19,865 nucleotides of DNA from an uncultured Prosthecobacter sp. (GTDB lineage Bacteria > Verrucomicrobiota > Verrucomicrobiia > Verrucomicrobiales > Verrucomicrobiaceae): contig CANNUR010000030.1 in assembly GCA_947523045.1 (NCBI GenBank), positions 1-19,865 on the forward strand, in the 5' to 3' direction. How positions within the stretch are numbered: position 1 is the first letter of the stretch; the number at the start of each line of letters is the position of its first letter. Of the stretch, positions 8,653 to 17,527 are shown piece after piece. Both the position numbers and the translations under genes were made by a program. Under the pieces are notes generated by a model. That model saw nothing but the letters and a program-made list of their open reading frames with translations, was not told where the DNA came from and ran no database searches.

Positions 8653-10474
8653 GCACGGCCAGTTCCAGGCAGCGGCGTTCCTCGGGCAGCATGGGCGCCT
8701 TGGGATCGATGGCGAGTGCCAGCTGGCGCGCCTGGGCGGCGGCTTCGGCGGTCCCCTGGCCACGCGTGATAGCGGCGAGCACGGCGCGCTGGCCGGGGCT
8801 GAGGTCGGCGGGGCGAGTCTTTGCCACTGGTTCGGCAGCACCCGCGAGATCGCGCAGGCGCCAGTGCCCCATGGCGGTGGTGAGCAGGCGCACCGCATCG
8901 TCGGGCCGCTGTTCCAGCAGGCGCTGCGCCTCGGCCAGCGCGACCTCGATGCCGGTGCCCATCAAGAGGCGAATGTAGAGCAGTCGCTCCAGGTACACCG
9001 GATCATCCGGCCAGCGCGCCACGGCCTCGCGTGCGGCTTCGAGCATGAGCGGGCTGTTGCCCACCAACTCGGCGGTTCGGATCAGGCCCTGATAACCCTC
9101 GCGTTCGGTCTGGCGCATGGTGGAGGCACTGCGGTAGGCGTCGAGGGCCAGGTCCGCATGGCCGCGCGCCTCGGCGTACTGCGCGAGGCGCAGACAGAGG
9201 TCACCACGCTTTTCGAGTTCCGCAGCCGCGCGTGCCGTCGACAGCGCCTCACGCACCTGCGCCGGCGGCTTGCGGGTGACAAAGGCGAGGTGGGCGCGAT
9301 AGAAGGCCTTGAGCGTCTGGTTGAGGATGGCATTGACCTGCGGGTCCATGACCAGTCGCTCCAAATCCTGGAAGCGACCGAGGAAGGTCAGCGCCGTCAG
9401 ATAGTTCTCCAGCAGCGGCAGGTAGGTCTTGACCTCGTCCTCGTTCACCAAGGCCACCACCTGCGCGAACTCGCGCTGCTCGACCAGCCAGCGCACGAGC
9501 GGCAACAATTCTTCGCGGGTCTTGCCACGCGCCTGCTCGATCGCCTCCTGGATGTACTTCGGCCGCTTGGCCGGATCCAGGCGCGCCTCGCGGGTGAGCG
9601 CCTCGGCCAGGTGCCAGCCGCCGGCCTTGGGATGGCTGCGCAGGCGCTGAATCAGGCGCGACGCCTGCTCGGGCGGCAAACGCTGGAACTCGGCAAGAAA
9701 CTCCAGGGCCTGCAGGCCGGTGTCGCTGTCTTCCTCGGCGAGTTCCCAGGCCAGTCGCAGGCCTTCGGCGGCATCGGCCGTGCCCTCGGCACGGGTCAGC
9801 AGGCGCGCCAGACGCAGGCGATGGCCAAGATCCCCGGGATGCTTGTCGGCATAACTGCGCAAAGCCGCCAGCAGCGGGGCGGCTGGCGTGCCCTTGCCCC
9901 AGACCTGCTCGACGAGCTGCATGAGCCCCTCGTCGGGAGCATTGTCGACCAGCAACTGCTCCAGCAGGGTCGCCGCTTCCTTGTCGCGACTGAGCTGCAG
10001 CAGGGCACGCACGCGGGTCTTGCGATCCTGCAGGGTGGTGGCATTGAGCTGATCGAGCCGGTCCAGAAAGTATAGCGCCTCCGGCTTGCGCATCGCCGTC
10101 AGAAACTCGGTGTTGAGACGGATGGCACTGACGTTCTGCGGTGCCATGACCACGGCCTCCTGCGCCTTGAAAACGGCATTCACCAGGTTGCCGTTGGCGG
10201 CAAGCTCACGCGCCTCGCGGACGAGTCGCTCCGCCTTCCAATCCTTGTAGCCCTCGCGCAGCGGTCGCGCATAGGCGTAGCCGAGCACGGCCAGTGTCAG
10301 ACAAAACAGCGCGGCGAGCCCCCCGGCAATCCACAGGCTGCGCGTGCTGCGACGATCGGCATGGGCCTGGGTCGGCGGCACAAGCCAGTGCCAGACGGCG
10401 ATGAACGGCCGCAGCAGCAGGAAGGGCTTGCGGTCGTCGCCCTGGTTAGGGTCGATGGTCTGATGGGTGAGCAC
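8648..10474 (-). CDS. Membrane-anchored TPR-like repeat protein
   Basis: A 608-residue protein starting at GTG (complement of 10472-10474). No ATG lies close by; a GAGGA is found about 15 nt upstream, a rather long spacing. A single membrane segment (about 47-69, LWIAGGLAALFCLTLAVLGY) follows a cytoplasmic N-terminus. The remaining 530 residues are alpha-helical with a repeated helix-turn-helix pattern typical of TPR proteins, for example GDLCLRLAQYAEARGHADLA and ANGNLVNAVFKAQEAVVMAP. No catalytic motif is visible. TPR proteins of this build act as scaffolds, often in envelope or polysaccharide export machinery. It lies 65 nt downstream of the FAD oxidoreductase and third in line after the exosortase, so an exosortase-linked envelope role is inferred from context only. 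Confidence 0.78.
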   Translation of the reverse strand: MLTHQTIDPNQGDDRKPFLLLRPFIAVWHWLVPPTQAHADRRSTRSLWIAGGLAALFCLTLAVLGYAYARPLREGYKDWKAERLVREARELAANGNLVNAVFKAQEAVVMAPQNVSAIRLNTEFLTAMRKPEALYFLDRLDQLNATTLQDRKTRVRALLQLSRDKEAATLLEQLLVDNAPDEGLMQLVEQVWGKGTPAAPLLAALRSYADKHPGDLGHRLRLARLLTRAEGTADAAEGLRLAWELAEEDSDTGLQALEFLAEFQRLPPEQASRLIQRLRSHPKAGGWHLAEALTREARLDPAKRPKYIQEAIEQARGKTREELLPLVRWLVEQREFAQVVALVNEDEVKTYLPLLENYLTALTFLGRFQDLERLVMDPQVNAILNQTLKAFYRAHLAFVTRKPPAQVREALSTARAAAELEKRGDLCLRLAQYAEARGHADLALDAYRSASTMRQTEREGYQGLIRTAELVGNSPLMLEAAREAVARWPDDPVYLERLLYIRLLMGTGIEVALAEAQRLLEQRPDDAVRLLTTAMGHWRLRDLAGAAEPVAKTRPADLSPGQRAVLAAITRGQGTAEAAAQARQLALAIDPKAPMLPEERRCLELAVR

Positions 10475-10539
10475 AGCGCGCGGCGGGAATCCTCAACTTA
10501 GCGCCAAAACGCCGCACTGGCAAGACCGGTCGCCCCGAC

Positions 10540-12687
10540 TCAGGGTGCGGTCAGCCGCAGGGCGCGCCAGAGATGCTGCACGGCTTCGGCGCGGGTGAGC
10601 GGCAGTTCCGCACGCCCCTTCTCGACCAGCCCTGGCGAGGCAGCCAGACCGCTGCGTGTCAGCCAGGCGTGCAGGGAGGCCCAGGTGGCTGGGGCGTCGG
10701 GTTGGAAGCGACGCACCAGCGGTTGGAAATCACCGCCCAGCACCAGCGCCTCGATGGCGGGACGATCGGGTTCGGCGACATCCTCATAGAGCGGTGCGGC
10801 CGGCACGGGCGGACGCGGGCGCCGGGTGTCGAGCAGGGCGACCAGGCGCTGCGCCAACTCGCGCCGGGTCATCTCGCGCGCCGGCTCAAAGAAAACGCTG
10901 TCGGTCTCGGGTCGCCAAATCCCGCGCACGGCCAGCAGGTTCGCCGCCTCGAAGTGGAGATCGTGCGGCGCCAGATCCTGCCAGGGCCAGAGCAGCACGC
11001 CGGGACCGCCGCAACCGCGCACGAGGCGCAGCTGGACCTCGCGCACCCGCGCCGGATCGGCGGCGATCGCGCGCGGCTGACAGGCATCGCGCAGGCAGAT
11101 CCAGGCCAGCGTGCCGGCGGCCTGACCGGCGTGCATCATCTGACCGTGCAGGCGCAGGGCCGATTGCACGACGCTGCTGACGCCAAGGTTTTTGCCACCG
11201 CCGATCAACCCGTCCATCTGCACCGGCACCAGCCCGCGCAGCGGAAAGACCGCGCGATCGGTGTCGGTGTGCCAGCCGCGTTCCGGGGTGTGGATGTACT
11301 GCCAGGGCCCGTCGCGATCCCCGGTCAAGAAACGCCGGCGCGTCGGATGAAAGTCGATGTTGAACTGAAACCCGAACACCGCGTCCTCGGGCAGGAACTT
11401 CGCCCACTTCGGCTCGCGCGTCTCGGCGCGGATGTCCTGCTCGCGCAGCATGTACAAGGCCTCCAAACGCAGCCCCTCGCGCACGTAGGGCTTCGGCGGC
11501 AGGCGGTCGGCCGTGCCAAACTCGTCGGTCAGCTTCATGTAGCGGAACGACTGCGGGAAGTCGCCCACCCGCTCATGCACCGCCGTCTGCAGATGGTGGA
11601 GCATGCCCAGCGCGTGTTGCTTGGCGTCAGCAAAGATGAGGCGGCGCTGGGCTGGGGTCAGATCCACGAGGTTCTTGCGCGAGGCGCCGGCTTCGCTGCG
11701 CTCAAGCGCGTCAACGACCCGCTGCGGCAGCTGGCAGAGCGGATAGTCCTGCACCGGCCAGTTGAGGAAGGTCGCCTCCGTGCCCGCCGGCAGCCCCAAG
11801 TGCCAGCGATCGACCAATCGGCGGTGGGTGTACACGCTCCAGCCGGTCATGCTGTAAATGCCGCCGCTCATGTCGCTATCGACCCACGGCGGTGTCTTGT
11901 CGAGCGCCGCAAACGAGCGCGGGTCATAACTACGCGGGCGTGGCACGGTCTGGTCGCCCTCCGCCTCGCGCAGGACCAGGCACCAGGAGATCGGGTTCAT
12001 CTCCTGGCGACCCGCCTCATCGAACGCCTCAGGGGCGCTCGGCTCGCCAAAGCGCGCCCGCAGGTCCGGCCCGGCGCCGTAGGCCGCACCGCTCAGACGG
12101 ATGACATCGCCCCAGTCCGAAGCATCAATCGTCAGGCGCGCGCGCACCTCCAACTGCGCGGCGGTATCGCCGCCGTCGGGGCGACGAAAGGTCACGCCGG
12201 TGACACGACCCTCGGCGACCGCCACCCGCTCCGGTTCCCAGCCGCGTTCGAGGCGCAGCCGACCGGCCTCCACCTGGGGACGCACCAACTCTTCGAAGAT
12301 CCTGGCGGCGGCGGCGGGTTCGATCGTCTCCGTGCCGCAGAAGGCATTGCCCGGGGCGGGCACACCGTAGCGGGCCGAGTTGTGGGCGCGCATGCGCTCG
12401 ACCACCTCCATGAAAAGGCCGCTGCGCGGGAAGTTGACGCGCTTGCCCTTCACCGTTGTCCACTCGTCGAGGCAGCCGACGCCCTCGGCACTGAACTGAC
12501 CGCCGAGCCAGTCAATGTCGTTGACCAGAACGACACGACCGACACCAAGACGTGCCGCCTGCACGGCCGCGGCACAGGCTGATTCACCGCCGCCGACCAC
12601 GAGCAGATCGGCATCGATCGGTTCGGCACGCAGCAGCGCAGCGAGCAGGGGCAGCAGGGGCAGCAGGAGCAGTGGGCGCCATTTCAT
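10540..12687 (-). CDS. Secreted FAD-dependent oxidoreductase with SLH-like C-terminal region
   Basis: A 715-residue protein. The ATG at 12687 begins a signal peptide ([21 protein letters not shown], residues 2-22), which argues against the longer upstream frame. A Rossmann FAD site follows: [19 protein letters not shown] with G32-G34, then [17 protein letters not shown], the mark of the 'GGQ' FAD_oxidored group common in Planctomycetes, Verrucomicrobia and Actinobacteria. Ala/Ser/Cys residues replace the usual third-position Gly after GGG. The segment [17 protein letters not shown] is a late FAD-contact region. Residues about 597-715 resemble S-layer homology repeats ([17 protein letters not shown], then YEDV, then [14 protein letters not shown]). 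The ATG overlaps the exosortase stop as ATGA, so translation is coupled. The substrate is unknown; related enzymes are mostly uncharacterised. Confidence 0.88.
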   Translation of the reverse strand: MKWRPLLLLPLLPLLAALLRAEPIDADLLVVGGGESACAAAVQAARLGVGRVVLVNDIDWLGGQFSAEGVGCLDEWTTVKGKRVNFPRSGLFMEVVERMRAHNSARYGVPAPGNAFCGTETIEPAAAARIFEELVRPQVEAGRLRLERGWEPERVAVAEGRVTGVTFRRPDGGDTAAQLEVRARLTIDASDWGDVIRLSGAAYGAGPDLRARFGEPSAPEAFDEAGRQEMNPISWCLVLREAEGDQTVPRPRSYDPRSFAALDKTPPWVDSDMSGGIYSMTGWSVYTHRRLVDRWHLGLPAGTEATFLNWPVQDYPLCQLPQRVVDALERSEAGASRKNLVDLTPAQRRLIFADAKQHALGMLHHLQTAVHERVGDFPQSFRYMKLTDEFGTADRLPPKPYVREGLRLEALYMLREQDIRAETREPKWAKFLPEDAVFGFQFNIDFHPTRRRFLTGDRDGPWQYIHTPERGWHTDTDRAVFPLRGLVPVQMDGLIGGGKNLGVSSVVQSALRLHGQMMHAGQAAGTLAWICLRDACQPRAIAADPARVREVQLRLVRGCGGPGVLLWPWQDLAPHDLHFEAANLLAVRGIWRPETDSVFFEPAREMTRRELAQRLVALLDTRRPRPPVPAAPLYEDVAEPDRPAIEALVLGGDFQPLVRRFQPDAPATWASLHAWLTRSGLAASPGLVEKGRAELPLTRAEAVQHLWRALRLTAP

Positions 12688-14402
12688 GGGGATGCGGTTT
12701 CTCCGGCCTTCGCCTGCGCCACCAGTTCGGGCACCAGACTGCGGATGAAAGTTTTCACGTCCTCGAGGGCGGTCACCTCGGCGAACAAGTCCTCCTGACC
12801 GATCGCCTGATCGCGCAGGGGCGCGAAGAAGGAGACCAGCGCCCAGCGATGGTTGAGGTTGCGCAGTACGGAGTCGAAATAGGAGATCGTGACGTGCCGG
12901 TTGTAGGAGCCTGCCGTCGTGCCGTCGGAACCGAAGTACCAATAGACGTTGAGCGCGCGCGTGCGCCGCACCCCGCCCTCGGCGGTCTGGGTGTCGCGAT
13001 GCATGGACAGCAGGGTCGCCTGCACCGGCTGCTCCAGTCCGGCATCGATCTCAATGAACTGCTTGGCATCGATGATCCAGCCCTGGCCGGGCAGACAGAC
13101 CTGCGGTTCGTGCAGGGAACGCTTGATGACGCCGCTCATCACCACCGAGGCAAGGATGGCGCGTTCGGGCGTCGTGTAGAAGCGGCGGCCGATGGTGACA
13201 TCCTCGTGGAGGATCTGGCGTTCGATCGTCGACATCGGCATGTCGACACTCTCAAAGCCGGCATGCCGGGCCGGCAGCCGCGTGCCGATGCCCGGTGCCG
13301 CCACTACGTACCCGGTGTCGGCCAGCAGGCAGGCGGCCATGCCGGCGCCGCAGACCAGGACCAGCGCCGTGAGATGCATTGGCCCGGTGGCGCGAAACGA
13401 TGCGCTGTCGGGGGTCGCGGTCGGCGTCGCGCGCGGCTGCTTGCGTCCGCGCGCTTCAAGCAGCGAGCAGAGGGCAAACATGCCGGCGAGGGCGACCCCA
13501 AACACCGCAAAACCGGCGAAGGTGTGGAAGAAGCTCATCTCCTGGTGACCGTCGAGGTTGCGACCAACCGCGAACTCGACGCCGAACCAGCGGCTGCCGA
13601 GGGTGAGCAGGGCCATGCGCACGACATTGCCGAGCACGGCGAGCGGGATGGCGCTGGCAAAGAGCAGGGCGCGCCCGCCCCAGGTGCGCAGCGACAGCCA
13701 GCCGTACAGCGCGCTGATCATGAGCAGCGAGAACAGCGAGCGGATGCCGCTGCAGGGTTCCTCGACATCGAGACGAAAAAGCGTGCCCTGTTCCAACCCG
13801 CGCAGGGCGTCGGCAGCGGAATGCAGGGCGGTGCCATCGCGCACGACATCCATGCCAATGAGGTTGAGCAGGGCGGCGGAGAGCTGGGCGGTGAAACCGC
13901 GCAACGGAAAAGCCAGCAGCGATTCCAGCGGCAGCATGGGCCACATGAAGACGAGAAAGGCCCAGGGAAAGGCCAGTTGGGCGAACCAGCGGCGACCGCC
14001 GACCAGCAGGATCATGCCGAGGCTGGCCAACTGAATCGCCAGGTAGCCAGGATAGGCAGTGTCGGCCTTGTAGCCAAACCAGTAAAAGCCCATGGCCAGC
14101 AGCAGCGGTGGCAGGCCCAGCCAACTGCCCTGCAGCGGCAGCCGGGCCAGGGGTGCGCGCATGCGCCAGACCAGCCAGCCGACCAGGAAGGGCACGAAAA
14201 GACAGAAGATCCATTCGGAGTCCTGGCGCGCCTTGGCGAGGATGCCGCCGAGCAGGCTGGAGCGACGTTCGAAATCCCAGTGCTGGTAGGGCAGCCAGGC
14301 GAGCAGCAGCAGCAGGAGCAGGCCGGAGAGCCCCCACGCCAACAGCCGCCCACGCCGCGCGGCGGCGGTGGCGGGAATCGCGCTAGCGGCGGCTTCGCTC
14401 AT
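12684..14402 (-). CDS. Exosortase/archaeosortase family protein fused to an EpsI-like domain
   Basis: A 572-residue protein; the ATG at 14402 gives a short cytoplasmic head before the first membrane helix. Residues about 20-315 form the multi-spanning exosortase domain, a membrane transpeptidase-like enzyme that processes C-terminal sorting tails such as PEP-CTERM. The catalytic triad is in place: C217 ([10 protein letters not shown]), R262 (GNVVRMALL) and H293 (FFHTFAGF). Residues about 345-565 match the EpsI/DUF3485 family, with H431, C436 and the motif CLPGQGW ending at W442, followed by VYWYFGSDG and the late aromatic stretch HRWALVSFF. Fusions of the two are known. The stop overlaps the ATG of the FAD oxidoreductase. 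The opposite gene starts 86 nt away. No target with a recognisable sorting tail is encoded in this window, so the subtype (Xrt class) is not assigned. Confidence 0.93.
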   Translation of the reverse strand: MSEAAASAIPATAAARRGRLLAWGLSGLLLLLLLAWLPYQHWDFERRSSLLGGILAKARQDSEWIFCLFVPFLVGWLVWRMRAPLARLPLQGSWLGLPPLLLAMGFYWFGYKADTAYPGYLAIQLASLGMILLVGGRRWFAQLAFPWAFLVFMWPMLPLESLLAFPLRGFTAQLSAALLNLIGMDVVRDGTALHSAADALRGLEQGTLFRLDVEEPCSGIRSLFSLLMISALYGWLSLRTWGGRALLFASAIPLAVLGNVVRMALLTLGSRWFGVEFAVGRNLDGHQEMSFFHTFAGFAVFGVALAGMFALCSLLEARGRKQPRATPTATPDSASFRATGPMHLTALVLVCGAGMAACLLADTGYVVAAPGIGTRLPARHAGFESVDMPMSTIERQILHEDVTIGRRFYTTPERAILASVVMSGVIKRSLHEPQVCLPGQGWIIDAKQFIEIDAGLEQPVQATLLSMHRDTQTAEGGVRRTRALNVYWYFGSDGTTAGSYNRHVTISYFDSVLRNLNHRWALVSFFAPLRDQAIGQEDLFAEVTALEDVKTFIRSLVPELVAQAKAGETASP

Positions 14403-14458
14403 GCTCAGGCTACGCCTTGCCACAGGGACTTCCTTCTGTCCATGCGGACGGGCTGGAA

Positions 14459-14489
14459 AAAGCCGCAAAACCGGCTTTGATGCCGGCAT
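14459..14489. promoter_or_regulatory. Hairpin and palindrome in the divergent exosortase / coiled-coil gene gap
   Basis: AAAGCCG at 14459-14465 pairs with CGGCTTT at 14472-14478 around a six-base loop (CAAAAC). Directly after it, ATGCCGGCAT (14480-14489) is a perfect palindrome that includes most of the start codon at 14488. The gap between the two start codons is only 85 nt, so both divergent promoters must be close. The elements could be an operator or a leader hairpin affecting translation; function is inferred from position alone. Confidence 0.35.
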
Positions 14490-15525
14490 GTCCGAAAGCC
14501 CCGTGCCACCCGCCAAACGCCAGCCCCTGCTCGCCGGCAGGGATGCCCCTGCCGAATCCCCGCCCCGGGCGGAAACCCTGGTCACCGGCGCGCCGCGGCT
14601 GCAAGTGCGTGAAGCCCCCCCTGCCCGTGGGATCGGCTGGCCAGCCCTGCTCACTTTCTCTGCCGTGCAGTGCAGCCTGCTCGCCGCCGCCGGTTGGTAC
14701 CTGCTGCAGCAGCAAGCCCATGCCCCCAGCCTGGCACCCACCACCCCGGTGACGACGACGCCCGCGGCCAACACAAGCGCACTGGAAGGTGAACTCGCCG
14801 AGGCACGAACCCAACTGCGCGCCCTTCAGACCCGACTCGACGCCCGCGCCGTCGAAGAAGAACGCCTGCAGAGCCGCCTGCAGGAGATGGCCGATCGCAT
14901 GGCCCTGCTTCTGCAGCAAAACAGCCTCAACACTGCCGGGGGCGATCTGCGCGAAACCGGCCGCGCAGCCGAGGTCGCCGCCATGCTGCCCAGTGTGTCG
15001 CCGGCGACGCGCGAGCTCATCCTCATCAAGGAACGCAACCGTCTCAGTGATTACGCTGATCGCGCCATCGCCACCGGCAGCCGCGAGGCACTGCAGTCGC
15101 TGGTCGAGGCCATGCTCGATCCCGAAATGAAGCAGCTTGTCCATGCCGCCCAGGCGGAATTCAAGCGCGTGCAGGCCTACTACGACATGGGCATCGGCAT
15201 CGACCCGGGTTACACCCTGCCGGTGCAGGAGTTGTTCAAGGAGGCCAGCCTGACCCGCGAGGCCGACCTGACACCGGCGCAGTTGCACGGGCTGCTGGCC
15301 GACCTCAAGCAGCCTTGGGAAGCGCGCCTGCGCGCGGCCTTCCTGCTGCGCTCCAGCAACGAGGCGGACACCACCGAGCGACTGCTGAAAGCCCTGAAGG
15401 AAGACCCGATGCTCGATGTCGCCAAGCAGGCCCAGATCACCTTTGAGAACCGGGTCGGCCGCAAGTTCCGCCTGTTCGACATCCCGGCCATCGAGGCCTG
15501 GTGGCAGGCGCAGGGCAAACGCTGA
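14488..15525 (+). CDS. Membrane-anchored coiled-coil protein with HEAT-like C-terminus
   Basis: A 345-residue protein from the ATG at 14488. A proline-rich cytoplasmic head (1-49) is followed by one membrane helix (about 50-73, [25 protein letters not shown]). Next come a Thr/Pro-rich linker and a coiled coil (about 98-145, leucine-heptad pattern with [18 protein letters not shown]). The C-terminal 200 residues are helical. The last 70 resemble one or two HEAT-type repeats ([12 protein letters not shown], then [18 protein letters not shown]), ending in a tryptophan-rich WW tail. I do not recognise the family. It is divergent from the exosortase operon and could be a structural partner at the inner membrane; that link is inferred from proximity. 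Confidence 0.75.
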   Translation: MSESPVPPAKRQPLLAGRDAPAESPPRAETLVTGAPRLQVREAPPARGIGWPALLTFSAVQCSLLAAAGWYLLQQQAHAPSLAPTTPVTTTPAANTSALEGELAEARTQLRALQTRLDARAVEEERLQSRLQEMADRMALLLQQNSLNTAGGDLRETGRAAEVAAMLPSVSPATRELILIKERNRLSDYADRAIATGSREALQSLVEAMLDPEMKQLVHAAQAEFKRVQAYYDMGIGIDPGYTLPVQELFKEASLTREADLTPAQLHGLLADLKQPWEARLRAAFLLRSSNEADTTERLLKALKEDPMLDVAKQAQITFENRVGRKFRLFDIPAIEAWWQAQGKR

Positions 15526-15552
15526 GTCTGTCCAAGCGAGCCCCCTGCCCTG

Positions 15553-16719
15553 TCAAAGTCGCAGGAAGGCGCGCTGGCGGTACAGCCAGTAGCAGAGCAG
15601 CCAGAGCACGGCGAGCACCCCGCATTTCTCCGCCACCGGTCCCCAGGTGCCGGCAAAGGCGGCGGCGCCGAAGTGCACCTTGAGGCGACCGGCGATCCAG
15701 CCGGCGCAGAGGCTGTGCATCAGGTAGATGAAGAGGCTGTTCATGCCGACCACGACCAGAGGAAACACCAGGCGGCGCTGGCCGCGCGCCTCGACCAGCC
15801 AGTGGAAAGCCGCCAAGAACAGCAGCACCCAGCCTCCGCTGAACAGCACCCAGGAAGGCGTCCAGATGCGCTTCACGATCGGCACGGCGACGAGGCCGAA
15901 CAGCGTGCCGGCGAGCAGGCAGGCGGCACCGGCGGTGAGCAGGTAGAGGCTCTGGCGGGCGGCGCTGGAGCGGCTGCGCAGCAGCAGTTCGGCGGTGACC
16001 GCGCCCATGAGCATGGTGGCCAGAGCCGGGATGAAGTTGAGGGTCGTGTAACCGCCGGTATTGGTGACAAAGGGCTCGGCGCGCGGGAACAAATTGAGCA
16101 GCCAGCGGTCAAAATCCGCGGCGGCATTGAGGTGCCTGCTCCAGTGGCCGAAGCTGCCTGGCAGCAGATCCGTCGCCGCGGCGCCGGCCGCCGCAAAATC
16201 AAAATCCGCCCCGGGCAGCGGATGCTGCCAGAACCAGAACCAGGAACCGACCAGCAGGACACAGATCGCCGAGACGGCATACTCCCAGCCGAGCGAGGCG
16301 ATGAGCCAGAGGAAGAGGTAACCGAGGCCGATCTGCGCCAGCACGTTGGTGAAGGTCCAGTTCGTCTGGGCATCGCCGGTGCGGGTCGCCAGCAGCACGC
16401 CGATCAGCACCAGCGCGACCGCGCGAACGAGGGCATGGGCGGAGCGACCGACAAAGCCCTGGCCGTCCTGGCGGCGGCGCAGCAGGGAGAACGGCAGGGC
16501 CATGCCGACCATGAACATGAAGGCCGGCTGGATGAGATCCCAGAGCGCGCAGCCCGTCCAGTCGACATGACTGAGCTGGAAGGCGACCTGCTGCCAGAAG
16601 GCGGAATCGGGGTGGGCGCGCGCCACCTGCACCAGGCCGAAGCCGGATGAGGCCATGAGCAGCATGATGAAGCCCCGGAAGGCGTCGAGGGAGAGCAGGC
16701 GTTGCGGCGCGGCGTGCAT
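15553..16719 (-). CDS. DUF5009 / heparan-alpha-glucosaminide N-acetyltransferase-like membrane protein
   Basis: A 388-residue protein with about ten hydrophobic segments and no signal peptide, starting at the ATG at 16719. The opening RLLSLDAFRGFIMLLMASSG, the loop LSHVDWTGCALWDLIQPAF with its conserved histidine, and the C-terminal MNSLFIYLMHS are marks of the COG4299/DUF5009 group (NagX-like, related to human HGSNAT). Members are thought to move acetyl or other acyl groups across the membrane onto sugars. It is the last gene of a minus-strand run, 55 nt after the SDR stop. It converges on the coiled-coil gene with a 27-nt gap in which I see no strong terminator. The acceptor sugar is unknown. 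Confidence 0.88.
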   Translation of the reverse strand: MHAAPQRLLSLDAFRGFIMLLMASSGFGLVQVARAHPDSAFWQQVAFQLSHVDWTGCALWDLIQPAFMFMVGMALPFSLLRRRQDGQGFVGRSAHALVRAVALVLIGVLLATRTGDAQTNWTFTNVLAQIGLGYLFLWLIASLGWEYAVSAICVLLVGSWFWFWQHPLPGADFDFAAAGAAATDLLPGSFGHWSRHLNAAADFDRWLLNLFPRAEPFVTNTGGYTTLNFIPALATMLMGAVTAELLLRSRSSAARQSLYLLTAGAACLLAGTLFGLVAVPIVKRIWTPSWVLFSGGWVLLFLAAFHWLVEARGQRRLVFPLVVVGMNSLFIYLMHSLCAGWIAGRLKVHFGAAAFAGTWGPVAEKCGVLAVLWLLCYWLYRQRAFLRL

Positions 16720-16774
16720 GAGCGTGGGATAACGCCGACCGCACCGGGCATCCTTTCCGCCACGCCACGCTTTC

Positions 16775-17527
16775 TCAGCCGGGCATGCGACCGATCTGAC
16801 CGACCGTCAGGCCGCCGTCGATGACCAGGATTTCGCCGGTGACGTAGCGCGCGGCCTCGGAACAGAGGTAAATCACGGCGCCGGCGCAGTCGGAGGGACG
16901 CCCGACCTCGCCGAGCAGGATCTTCTGTTCGTAGTGCTTCACCAGATCGTGCGCACGCGGCTCCAGCCACTGCGAGGTGAGCGGCGTGCGGATCAGGCCG
17001 GGCGCGATGCCGTTGACGCGGATGCCAAGCGGCGCCAGCGACACGGCCAGCGTGCGCACGAGCATGACCAGCGCACCCTTGCTGGCATCGTAGGCGCAGG
17101 AGTCGGCCTCGGCCTGAAAGCCGTTGGTCGAGGCGGTGAGCACGATGCTGCCGCCCCGGCCCGCCTCGGCGCAGGCGCGGGCGAAGGCCTGCGCGAGGAA
17201 GAAACTCGCCTCGACATTGAGTTGGAAGGTGCGCTGCCAGCGTTCGCGGGTCATGTCGAGCACAGGCAGATCAAAGAAGCTGCCGGCATTGCAGATCAGC
17301 AGGTCGAGCGGCCCGGCCGCCTTGACCAGGCGCGCCGGCGCCTCGGGATCAAGCAGGTCCTCGCAGAGATAAGGGAGTTCCGCCGACAGATCCGCAGGCC
17401 GTGCCTCGCGACCATGGCGCACCACCTCCGCGCCGGCCTCGGCAAGACCGTCGGCAATCGCGGCACCGATGCCCTGCGAAGAACCGGTCACCAGGGCCCG
17501 GCGATGCTCAAGCGAGAAGGCTTTCAT
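16775..17527 (-). CDS. Short-chain dehydrogenase/reductase (classical SDR)
   Basis: A 250-residue classical SDR, an NAD(P)-dependent alcohol or sugar dehydrogenase or ketoreductase. The nucleotide site is TGSSQGIG (14-21), followed by ICNAG (N80-G82). The catalytic tetrad is complete: N104, S133, Y146 and K150 (AYDASK). The usual IRVNGIAPGLIRTPL and the late VTGEILVIDGG are present. The start is the ATG at 17527, which matches the normal family start; a longer frame upstream lies within the preceding gene. It overlaps the amidohydrolase by 20 nt, so the two are translated together and probably act on the same compound. The substrate cannot be read from sequence; an aldose, uronate or hydroxy-acid is plausible from context. 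Confidence 0.95.
   Translation of the reverse strand: MKAFSLEHRRALVTGSSQGIGAAIADGLAEAGAEVVRHGREARPADLSAELPYLCEDLLDPEAPARLVKAAGPLDLLICNAGSFFDLPVLDMTRERWQRTFQLNVEASFFLAQAFARACAEAGRGGSIVLTASTNGFQAEADSCAYDASKGALVMLVRTLAVSLAPLGIRVNGIAPGLIRTPLTSQWLEPRAHDLVKHYEQKILLGEVGRPSDCAGAVIYLCSEAARYVTGEILVIDGGLTVGQIGRMPG

Noticed and set aside
8864..10075. A 403-codon plus-strand frame
   Set aside because: Antisense to the TPR-like gene; no recognisable domain.
10573..12582. A 669-codon open frame on the plus strand
   Set aside because: It is antisense to the FAD oxidoreductase, which has clear signal peptide and FAD motifs; the plus-strand product shows none and is rich in Arg, Ala, Gly and His as expected from a shadow frame.
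14300..14335. CAG/CTG-rich tract that looked like a microsatellite
   Set aside because: It encodes the poly-leucine first membrane helix of the exosortase on the minus strand; amino-acid composition explains it. A similar tract near 12640-12675 encodes the signal peptide of the FAD enzyme.
12552..14480. A 642-codon open frame on the plus strand, rich in Gln and Gly
   Set aside because: Antisense to the exosortase-EpsI gene with its intact catalytic residues; the composition reflects the complement of leucine and alanine codons.
15526..15552. Possible terminator between the convergent coiled-coil and acyltransferase genes
   Set aside because: Only a 4-bp CGCT/AGCG pairing was found and no T-run.
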